A DNA stretch of 64,000 nucleotides from Solwaraspora sp. WMMD791 (GTDB lineage Bacteria; Actinomycetota; Actinomycetes; Mycobacteriales; Micromonosporaceae). The position numbers and the translations under genes were made by a program. The notes below the pieces were generated by a model that searched no databases, was not told where the DNA came from, and was given only the letters and a program-made list of their open reading frames with translations. Below, in pieces: positions 57,801 through 64,000 of this stretch. The DNA is taken from the NCBI RefSeq assembly GCF_029581195.1, contig NZ_CP120737.1:5557001-5621000 (forward strand), written 5' to 3'. The stretch's first letter is position 1. The number at the start of each line of letters is the position of its first letter.

Positions 57801-60640
57801 TCGCTGGAGGTCTCCAGCTGCACACCCGGGTCGCCGCCGCCGGTGGCGTCCGCCACCCGCCCGGTGACCGTGTAGTACTCGGCCTGCTTGCGCTTGGGCT
57901 GCAGCAGCTCGATCGCCCGGCCGGTGAGCGGCCCGGCGCCGGCGGCGCCGCCGTTGTCGGTGTAGGTGGCCTCGAAGACGGTGAAGACGTCCGCTTCGGC
58001 GCCGTGACCGTCGGCGAGCTGGGTCTGCACCACGCCGGAGCAGCCGGTGTGCTGGTCCAGCGGGTGGGCGTGCTCGTCGTGGCCGAGCAGCACCTGCAGC
58101 TGCACCCGGTCACAGTCGATCTCGCCGTCCTCGGGGTCGGTGACGGTGATGGTGTACTCGACCTGGTCGCCCCAGTTGAAGAAGCCACCGGCCGGTGGGA
58201 ACTCGATGGTCACCGTCGGCGCGGTGTTACCGACCGTTACCGGTACGTTGGCGACCGCGGTCCGCCCGTTCGGGTTGGTCACGGTGAGCTGCGCGGTGTA
58301 GGTGCCCGCCTCGGCGTACGTGTGGCTCGGGTTGGCCTGGTCCGAGGTGCCGCCGTCACCGAACGTCCACGCGTAGGTGAGGGTCCCGCCGTCGGGGTCC
58401 CGGGAGCCTTCGCTGGAGAACTGGACGGTCAGTGGCGCCGGCCCGGAGGTCGGGTTGGCGCTGGCCTGGGCGATCGGTGCCCGTGCCCCGGCGATGTAGT
58501 CGATCCGGTAGACCCCGGAGTCGTCGTTGTTGCCGCCGAAGCCGCTGCCCCATTCGATCATGTACAGCGCGCCGTCGGGGCCGAACTCGAAGTCCATCGG
58601 GCGGATGAAGCTCATCCCGGTCAGCAGTTGGTTGATGTCGACCAGTTCGGTGCCGTCGGCGCCGACCTGCATCGTGTACATCTTCGACTGGTTCCACTCA
58701 CCGAGCAGCGCCTTGCCGTCGTAGTAGGCCGGCCACTTGCGCTCGGAGACCAGGTCGGCGTCGTAGCGGTAGACCGGGCCGCCCATCGGCGCACCGCCGC
58801 CGCCGATCTCCGGGTAGCGAGCGTCGCCGCTGTAGCCGTAGTCGACGGTGGCCGGGATCGCCGGCGGCAGGTTGGTCAGGCCGGTGTTGTTGGGGGAGTT
58901 GTTCACCGGCGCCGAGCAGTCGAACTTCGCGCCGCTCGGGCCGGACGGGAACTGGTAGTCGTTGTACGCCTCGTTCGTTCCGGTGCAGTACGGCCAGCCG
59001 TAGTTTCCGGGGGTGTCGACGATGTTCCACTCGACCAGACCCCGCGGGCCCCGGTTGGGGTTGTCCGAGCTGGCGTCCGGGCCGTAGTCGGCGACGTAGA
59101 GCGTGTCGGTGGCCAGGTCCATGCCGATCCGGAACGGGTTGCGGAAGCCCATCGCGAAGATTTCCGGGCGGGTCTGCGCGGTGCCCGGCGCGAACAGGTT
59201 GCCCTCCGGGATGGTGTACGTCCCGTCGTCCTCCGGGTGGATCCGGATCACCTTGCCGCGCAGGTCGTTGGTGTTGCCGGAGGTCCGCTGCGCGTCGTAG
59301 TCCTGCCGGCCGGCCCGCTCGTCGATCGGGGTGTAGGCGCTCGACTCGAACGGGTTGGTGTTGTCGCCGGTCGCCAGATAGAGGTTGCCCTGGCTGTCGA
59401 AGGTCATCGTGCCGCCGGCGTGGCAGCAGGTGTTGCGCTGCGTGTCGACCTGCAGGACGGCCTTTTCGCTGGCCGGGTCGATGGTGTCACCGGTGACGGT
59501 GAAGCGGGACAGCAGGTTGCGGGCCACACCGTCGTTGGGTGCGTAGTAGAGGTAGACCCAGCCGTTGTCGGCGAAGTCCGGGTCGAGCCGGATGCCGATC
59601 AGGCCGTCCTCGTTGCCGGTGAACACGTCGAGGTCGATCGCGGTGACCGTGCTGCCGGTGTCCGGCTTGACGATCTGCACCCGGCCGTCGCGCTCGATGT
59701 AGAAGACCCGCCCGTCGGGGGCGATGTCCAGCTCCATCGGGTTGCTGGTGTTGCTGTCCAGGGTGATCTTCTCGAAGCTCTCGGTCAGTGACGCGCCGCA
59801 GTCGGACTCGACGACGCCGGCCACCGACTGGATGCCGCCGAGCAGGTGGTCGAGGAACTCGGGCTCGGCGAACGACTCGTCGGTGTGGCCCATCCCGGTG
59901 TACCAGGCGCGGCCGCCGTCGTAGTCGCGGCACCAGGCGATCGGGTGGTCGGCGCCCATCGCGCCGGAGCCGACCGAGTAGGTGGACTCGTCCAGGCTGG
60001 CCAGCACGTGCACGTCGCCACGCGGGTTGGACTGGAAGTTGTACCACTCGTCGTAGCGGGACCACTCGGCCGGCAGCCCGGCCGTGGACGGGTGGGCGTT
60101 GTCCTCCACCTTGACCGTGGCGGTCTGGTTGGCCGGGTGGCTGGCGAAGTAGGCGCCGACGAGTTCGCCGTACCAGGGCCAGCTGTACTCGGTGTCGGAG
60201 GCGGCGTGGATGCCCACGTACCCGCCGCCGGCCTGGATGTAGCGCTCGAACGCGGCCTGCTGGTCGGGGTCGAGGACGTCACCGGTGGTGGAGAGCCAGA
60301 TCACCGCCCGGTAGTTGGCCAGGTTCTCGTCGGTGAAGGCGGCGCTGTTCTCGGTGGTGTCGACGGTGAAGTTGTTTGCCGCACCGAGCTGCTGGATCGC
60401 GGCGATCCCGGCCGGGATCGAGGCGTGCCGGAAGCCGGCGGTCTTGGAGAAGACCAGGACCGAGTACGGGTCGTCGTCGACGACCGCGGCCGGCGCGGGC
60501 TGCTGGGCCGGGGTACCCGGGGTGGTCGGGGCGGCCTGCGCGGCGGGGGCGCCGAGCAGCATGGTGGACAACATGGACAGTGATAGGAGTGTCGCGGTGA
60601 TGGGGCCACGCGAAGCATGGCGTCGGCGGGTTCGGGACAC
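54803..60640 (-). CDS. Giant secreted multidomain protein: ThuA, GSDH propeller, PKD, CBM6-like, DUF1349-like, Ig-like
   Basis: A 1945-residue exported protein. Signal peptide (ITATLLSLSMLSTMLLGAPA, cleavage near AQA-APT). ThuA domain about 57-285 (YSVLVFSKTAGFRHASIPAG, GGGYVGIHAASDTEYSW). Glucose/sorbosone-dehydrogenase propeller about 295-720 (MELDIAPDGRVFYIERDGRV, GNLYLATGDNTNPFESSAYT). PKD about 735-815, a beta domain about 818-915, CBM6-like about 930-1080, second PKD about 1085-1165, two DUF1349-like domains (about 1175-1360 and 1370-1560), two OmpL47-type Ig repeats (ATDAAGNVEE, ATDAVGNVEA) and a helical C-terminal tail. No sorting signal or anchor. It probably oxidises or hydrolyses a sugar outside the cell. 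GTG 60640 follows GAGGAG. Confidence 0.85.
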   Translation of the reverse strand: MSRTRRRHASRGPITATLLSLSMLSTMLLGAPAAQAAPTTPGTPAQQPAPAAVVDDDPYSVLVFSKTAGFRHASIPAGIAAIQQLGAANNFTVDTTENSAAFTDENLANYRAVIWLSTTGDVLDPDQQAAFERYIQAGGGYVGIHAASDTEYSWPWYGELVGAYFASHPANQTATVKVEDNAHPSTAGLPAEWSRYDEWYNFQSNPRGDVHVLASLDESTYSVGSGAMGADHPIAWCRDYDGGRAWYTGMGHTDESFAEPEFLDHLLGGIQSVAGVVESDCGASLTESFEKITLDSNTSNPMELDIAPDGRVFYIERDGRVQIVKPDTGSTVTAIDLDVFTGNEDGLIGIRLDPDFADNGWVYLYYAPNDGVARNLLSRFTVTGDTIDPASEKAVLQVDTQRNTCCHAGGTMTFDSQGNLYLATGDNTNPFESSAYTPIDERAGRQDYDAQRTSGNTNDLRGKVIRIHPEDDGTYTIPEGNLFAPGTAQTRPEIFAMGFRNPFRIGMDLATDTLYVADYGPDASSDNPNRGPRGLVEWNIVDTPGNYGWPYCTGTNEAYNDYQFPSGPSGAKFDCSAPVNNSPNNTGLTNLPPAIPATVDYGYSGDARYPEIGGGGAPMGGPVYRYDADLVSERKWPAYYDGKALLGEWNQSKMYTMQVGADGTELVDINQLLTGMSFIRPMDFEFGPDGALYMIEWGSGFGGNNDDSGVYRIDYIAGARAPIAQASANPTSGPAPLTVQFSSEGSRDPDGGTLTYAWTFGDGGTSDQANPSHTYAEAGTYTAQLTVTNPNGRTAVANVPVTVGNTAPTVTIEFPPAGGFFNWGDQVEYTITVTDPEDGEIDCDRVQLQVLLGHDEHAHPLDQHTGCSGVVQTQLADGHGAEADVFTVFEATYTDNGGAAGAGPLTGRAIELLQPKRKQAEYYTVTGRVADATGGGDPGVQLETSSDPAGGGQNIGFIEDGDWWSVDPASLTGIDEIRFRVASAVNGGRIEVRADAADGPLVATATVPGTGDWQSWTDVTAPVTGTLDSGTLFFVARDPAGGTGSLFNVNWMDFVGRGVTDNAPPQVSVTATPTSGTAPVTVEFSGTATDAEGDTPLTYAWDFGDGGTADTLEASHTYAVPGTFTAVLTVTDARGAQSSAYTQIRVEAPNTSCFGARSDDFLGDGLDRDRWTVVRESQVYSVADGSLRLPTGVGDLYGSRNDATNLVLQPVPSGAWQATAKVTLPVTANYQQAGLLLYGDDDNYAKVDLLYNGSRRVEFIRETAGTPRNEGADATDAPAGDTIYLRLTSDGTNVTAAMSADGQTFTPVGRSAALAGIDNPRVGVFALNGGTEAPVVDALFDWFQFTPDAPAGPVEASDEFDGDALDKCRWDAIVREDAATYRVADGALQIDVPNGDIYTGDNSGPTNFILQTAPEGDWTIETKVDGSLLDEQYQQAGLLVYADDDNYLKLDYITDNAAGSAVSRRIEFRSEIGAAVQDPQPQVTGLTSGVWHLRVSRVGDTYTAAYSADGTDWTTFESLTNTAVGATPKVGLFTLGANQTASKTASFDYFRLSTESSEEDTTAPVTSATVTGSGEPVDGWYPGDVTVTLAAADNDGGSGVASTEYSLDEETGWTAYTAPVTVTGDGEHELRFRSTDAAGNVEEAGSVTFKIDGTAPVSSAEFAPANDNGWHDGTIPVVLTATDAGSGVALLEWSLDGGDWTPYTEPVEVTGDGEHELLYRATDAVGNVEALKSAVVKIDGTKPTLLISGVADGQLYGDSQDVRVSWQAVDPTSGIATVVGTLDGQPYANNTLQAMYDLPLGMHELTVTATDKAGNRTASTVRFFVTTSFRDMQSLIDRFKATGQLSKLAHRKLSNKLDAARLSEAEGKDKRAVQQLTAFKALALDPALVTDTDVRDTMVRDADAMIVRLGGTASAAGVQANGGKPVTGAGRLAEDPTRIDPDKQL

Positions 60641-60806
60641 GGGGTCTCCTCGTCCTGGTGAACAGGGGGTGCCGGGCCGACCCGCCGATGGCCTTCCCGT
60701 CTAGCTCGGTGAACGCGCTGCCACGACCCGTTCACCGATGTTTTGTTAAGCCGTTGGACAAATTAGGGACTGCTGGCTCTGTTTCCGGCAAGAGTTGATT
60801 ATGTAA

Positions 60807-60820
60807 CGGTTTTATAACCG
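60807..60820. promoter_or_regulatory. Regulatory palindrome or -10 region upstream of the giant gene
   Basis: CGGTT-TTAT-AACCG is a perfect 5-bp inverted repeat in an AT-rich patch about 170 bases upstream of the giant gene's start. It may be an operator or promoter. Confidence 0.45.
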
Positions 60821-60834
60821 AGGTCGCGCGCGAC

Positions 60835-60868
60835 GCCCCGCCAGCGATCATGGCGACGCTGGCGGGGC
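60835..60868 (-). terminator. Terminator hairpin for glyS
   Basis: Perfect 12-bp arms GCCCCGCCAGCG and CGCTGGCGGGGC with a 10-base loop, 146 bases downstream of the glyS stop on the minus strand. Confidence 0.7.
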
Positions 60869-61013
60869 AGCAGAACAGCAGGTCGACGCCCTTGTCGTGG
60901 TCACCCGGGGGTCGAGGGTGGATCGGCTCGTCGCGCGTTACACCCCGAGACGATCTGGCCCCAGGGCGGTCACATCCGTCGACCTGGCCGGTCGCGTCCG
61001 TGTCTCCGTACGG

Positions 61014-64000
61014 TCACATCCGCAGCTGCGGCCAGTCCAGCACGTCGGCGGCGAGCCCCGCGACCGTCGCGAGCAGGCCCAACCGGGCCTGGCGCAGCCG
61101 CTGGTCCTCGGCCATCACGAACACGTCGTCGAAGAAGGCGTTGACCGGGTCGGTCAACCGGCCGGCGATCTCGGTGAACCGGTCGAGATCCACCGTGTGG
61201 TCCAGATCGGCCTGCACCTGCTTGACCACCTCGTGCAGCCGGACCTCGGCCGGCTCGGTCAGCAGCGCCGGGTCGTAGCTGGCCGGCACCTCGGCCGGCA
61301 CGATCCGCCGGGCCCGCTGCACCGCCTCGGCCAACGCCCGGAACTGCGCGTCGCCGAGCAGCCGGTCCAGCTGGGCCAGCAGCCGGTCCAGCAGCTGCGG
61401 CCGGTCGGCGTGCGGCAGCACCGCCCGGACCCGGTCCACCGGTTGACCCTCCTCGGTGAGCAACTGCTCCACCCGGCGGGTCAGGAACTCGACGATCTCG
61501 GCCAGCACCGCGTCGGCTACCGGCACCGGCTGGCGTCGGGCCGCCGCCGCCAGCCCGTCGGCCAGCGAGACCCCGGCCAGCCCTGGCTGGCTGCGGTGCA
61601 CCGCCAACAGCCCCAGCACCGCCCGGCGGATGGCGAACGGGTCACTGCTGCCGGTCGGCATGCCGACCGTGGCGGCCAACCCGGTCACCAGGTCCAACCG
61701 GTCGGCCAGCGACAGCACCGCACCGGGCAGCGACTGCGGCAGCTGGTCCCCGGTACTACGCGGCAGCTCCGCCTCGAAGACCGCCTGGGCGACCGCCGCC
61801 GACTCGCCGGCGTGCGCCGCGTAGTCGCGGGCCATCACCCCGGCCAGGCTGGTCATCTCGGTCACCAACTGCGAACCGAGATCGAACTTGACCAGCTCGG
61901 CGGCTCGGGCCAGCGTCTGCCGGTCCACCTCGGAGATCGTCACCAGCTCGGCCAGTTCCCCGGCGAGCCCGGCGATCCGGTCGGCCCGCTCGGCCATCGA
62001 CCCCAGCTTGTCGGTGAAGGTCAACCGGTCCAGCCGGGACCGCAACTCGGCCACCGGGGTGGCCCGGTCGGCGCGGTAGAAGAACGCCGCGTCCTCGTAC
62101 CGGGCCCGCAGCACCGCCTCGTTGCCGGCCCGCACCAGGTCGGTGTCGATGGCGCCGTTGGCGACCGCCACGAAGTGCGGCAGCAGCTCCCCGTCGGCGC
62201 CACGCACCGGCAGGTACCGCTGGTGCTTGCGCATCACCGTCGCCAGCACCGCCTCCGGCAGCTCCAGGTACCGCTGCTCGAAGTCGCCCAGCAGCGGCGT
62301 CGGCTGCTCGACCAGATCCACCACCTGGGTCAGCAGCCCGGCCTCGGCGGCCAGGTCGACCCGGCCGCCGACGCTGCCGGACAACTCCCCGGCGGCGGCG
62401 GCGATGATCTCCCGGCGCTCGTCCGGGTCCACCACGATCCCGGCGTCACGCACCGTCGCCAGGTAACTCTCCGCGTCGGCCACCACGACCGTCGACGTGG
62501 CCGCGGTCCGATGCACCCGGGTGGTCCGGCCGGCGGCCACCGTGGACACCTCCACCGGCACCACCGCGTCACCCCAGAGCGCCAGCAGCCAGCGGACCGG
62601 CCGGGTGAACGCCAACTGCGGATCCCGCCACCGCATGTTCTTCGCCGACCGCAGACCGGTGACCACCCCGGCGAGCACGTCGGTGAGGACCTCCGCCGCC
62701 GGGCGGCCGGGCTCGTCGCGCAGCACCGCCAGATGCGGTACGCCGCCGATCTCCACCTGCGCCAGCTCGTTCACCTCGACGCCCTGGGAACGGGCGAAGC
62801 CCGCCGCCGCAGGGGTGGGCGTGCCGTCCGGGCGGAACCCGGCGGCGACCTTCGGGCCGCGTACCGTGCGGGTGTGGTCCGGCTCGCGGGCAGCGACCGC
62901 GTCGACGATCGCGACCAGCCGGCGCGGGGTGGCCAGCACCCGTACGTCGCCGTGCGTCAGCCGGGTGGCGGCCAGCCGGTCGGTGACGAGCCTGGCGACC
63001 TGCTGGCGGGCCGAGCGGACCTCCGACGGCGGCATCTCCTCGGTGCCGATCTCGAACACCAGCTGCCGGGCCGCGTCGGCGTCCGCCGCCTGCCCCGCCG
63101 ACGTGCCGGCCGACGTGTCCGCCTGGCCGGGCGGGGCCGGGGCCACGACACCGAGCGGGTGCCCCAGCTCCTCACGGCGGCGGACCCACAGCTGCGCCAC
63201 CTCACCGGCGAGCCGGCGCATCCGGGCGAACTCGGTGGCCCGCTCGGCGGTGGAGACCGCACCCCGGGCGTCGAGCACGTTGAACGCCTGCGAGCACTTG
63301 AGCACGAAGCTGTGCGCCGGCACCGGCAGCCCCGCGTCGATCATCCGCTGCGCCTCGGCGGCGTACAGGTCGAGCAGCTGCCGGTTGGTGGCGACGTCGG
63401 CGTCGTCGAGGTAGTAGCGGCTCATCTCGTACTCGCCCGGGCCGAAGATCTCGCCGTACGAGACGCCGGGTGCGTAGGCGATCTCCTTGAAGTGCCGCAC
63501 CCCCTGCAGCGCCATCATGATCCGCTCGATGCCGTAGGTGATCTCCACCGACGGCACGTCCAGGTTGATCCCACCGGCCTGCTGGAAGTACGTGAACTGG
63601 GTGATCTCCAGCCCGTCCAGCCAGACCTCCCAGCCCAGCCCCCAGGCACCCAGCGCCGGCGACGCCCAGTTGTCCTCGACGAACCGGACGTCGTGCGCGG
63701 CCACGTCGATGCCGAGCGCGGCCAGGCTGCCCAGGTAGAGCTCCTGCGCGTCGCCGGGCTCCGGCTTGAGGATCACCTGGAACTGGGTGTGGGTCTGGAT
63801 CCGGTTGGGGTTCTCGCCGTACCGGGCGTCGTCCGGGCGCACCGACGGTTCGACGTACGCGACCCGCCACGGCTCGGGCCCCAGCACCCGCAGGAAGGTG
63901 GCGGGGTTGAGCGTACCGGCACCGACCTCGGTGTTCATCGGCTGGACCGTCAGGCAGCCCTGCTCGGCCCAGTACGCCGCGAGGCGGGCCAGCGCGTCCT
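61014..64000 (-). CDS. glyS: Glycyl-tRNA synthetase, alpha and beta subunits fused in one chain (5' end beyond window)
   Basis: At least 995 residues of a heterotetramer-type GlyRS in single-chain form; it starts outside the window (reading DALARLAAYWAEQGCLTVQP at the edge). The alpha part has VAYVEPSVRPDDARYGENPN, FVEDNWASPALGAWGLGWEV and QVILKPEP. A linker (about 30 disordered residues, PAPPGQADTSAGTSAGQAAD) joins it to the beta part, which begins RQLVFEIGTEEMPPSEVRSA and has HRTAATSTVVVADAESYLAT, MRKHQRYLPVRG and a C-terminal tRNA-binding region. It charges tRNA-Gly with glycine. Most actinobacteria I know of use the unrelated homodimeric GlyRS, so this form is notable. Confidence 0.93.
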   Translation of the reverse strand, partial: DALARLAAYWAEQGCLTVQPMNTEVGAGTLNPATFLRVLGPEPWRVAYVEPSVRPDDARYGENPNRIQTHTQFQVILKPEPGDAQELYLGSLAALGIDVAAHDVRFVEDNWASPALGAWGLGWEVWLDGLEITQFTYFQQAGGINLDVPSVEITYGIERIMMALQGVRHFKEIAYAPGVSYGEIFGPGEYEMSRYYLDDADVATNRQLLDLYAAEAQRMIDAGLPVPAHSFVLKCSQAFNVLDARGAVSTAERATEFARMRRLAGEVAQLWVRRREELGHPLGVVAPAPPGQADTSAGTSAGQAADADAARQLVFEIGTEEMPPSEVRSARQQVARLVTDRLAATRLTHGDVRVLATPRRLVAIVDAVAAREPDHTRTVRGPKVAAGFRPDGTPTPAAAGFARSQGVEVNELAQVEIGGVPHLAVLRDEPGRPAAEVLTDVLAGVVTGLRSAKNMRWRDPQLAFTRPVRWLLALWGDAVVPVEVSTVAAGRTTRVHRTAATSTVVVADAESYLATVRDAGIVVDPDERREIIAAAAGELSGSVGGRVDLAAEAGLLTQVVDLVEQPTPLLGDFEQRYLELPEAVLATVMRKHQRYLPVRGADGELLPHFVAVANGAIDTDLVRAGNEAVLRARYEDAAFFYRADRATPVAELRSRLDRLTFTDKLGSMAERADRIAGLAGELAELVTISEVDRQTLARAAELVKFDLGSQLVTEMTSLAGVMARDYAAHAGESAAVAQAVFEAELPRSTGDQLPQSLPGAVLSLADRLDLVTGLAATVGMPTGSSDPFAIRRAVLGLLAVHRSQPGLAGVSLADGLAAAARRQPVPVADAVLAEIVEFLTRRVEQLLTEEGQPVDRVRAVLPHADRPQLLDRLLAQLDRLLGDAQFRALAEAVQRARRIVPAEVPASYDPALLTEPAEVRLHEVVKQVQADLDHTVDLDRFTEIAGRLTDPVNAFFDDVFVMAEDQRLRQARLGLLATVAGLAADVLDWPQLRM

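Larger units (their letters stand above)
60641..61013. other. Intergenic region between the giant gene and glyS
   Basis: 373 bases with no coding frame. It holds the giant gene's promoter region, a palindrome CGGTTTTATAACCG (60807-60820) in an AT-rich stretch, and the glyS terminator hairpin. Confidence 0.6.

Noticed and set aside
54809-59791. Two very long plus-strand frames (757 and 832 codons) opposite the giant ThuA gene
   Set aside because: The minus strand carries recognisable ThuA, dehydrogenase, PKD and DUF1349-like domains and a signal peptide; the plus-strand products are low-complexity shadows.

Overview
The window is about 70% GC or higher, uses GTC/GTG/CTG/GCC-type codons almost exclusively, and carries many GTG starts, ATGA/GTGA gene overlaps and actinobacterial gene neighbourhoods. 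Gene order and protein style (DUF4190 and DUF6758 proteins, SigE-family sigma factor, ricin-lectin-tagged arabinofuranosidase, tRNA-Ala with encoded CCA) point to a filamentous actinomycete, most likely of the family Micromonosporaceae. It reads as chromosome: I see no insertion sequence, integrase, phage module or CRISPR array.

Region 1 (1-5300) resembles the mycobacterial Rv1220c-Rv1232c neighbourhood: O-methyltransferase, HtrA protease, TatB, Mrp ATPase, DUF1003 protein and an MgtE-N/CBS protein. The sigE and anti-sigma genes that I would expect beside htrA are absent. Region 2 (5300-12200) holds a PhzF-like enzyme, an EamA transporter, a broken MOSC gene, three DUF4190 membrane proteins, an SDR, a CoA-binding protein and an Rv2578c-like radical SAM protein. 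Region 3 (12200-15600) is a sugar/polyol locus: LacI regulator divergent from a Gfo/Idh/MocA dehydrogenase overlapping a TIM-barrel isomerase, with a LacI-type operator. Region 4 (15600-25800) has thioredoxin, an SpoU methyltransferase, a DUF6758 protein, a tiny membrane protein, a PH-domain protein, a coupled SigE-type sigma / membrane propeller / PHP set, MarC, a Fe-S RecB-like nuclease and a Fur-DUF2236 pair.

Region 5 (26000-33800) matches the mycobacterial Rv0991c-Rv0996 block: a Ruc-type zinc-ribbon chaperone behind a CIRCE operator, 5-formyl-THF cyclo-ligase, GalU, MoeA, an acetyltransferase and a membrane protein, with a GGDEF cyclase interposed; it ends at tRNA-Ala(CGC). Region 6 (33800-51200) is accessory: a two-component system divergent from a trypsin-like protease, several one-component regulators each divergent from an enzyme with a palindrome between them (TetR/aldo-keto reductase, MarR/epimerase, TetR/SDR, MarR/FMN reductase-acetyltransferase fusion), and an XRE/small-protein/membrane-protein cluster.

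Region 7 (51200-60850) is secretory: a GH62 arabinofuranosidase with lectin domain, a sulfotransferase, a small secreted anchored protein and a 1945-residue multidomain secreted protein (ThuA, glucose/sorbose dehydrogenase propeller, PKD, CBM6-like, DUF1349-like, Ig-like). The window ends inside a single-chain glycyl-tRNA synthetase that fuses the alpha and beta subunits of the heterotetrameric type. Most enzymes here are inferred from motifs read by eye; no database search was possible.
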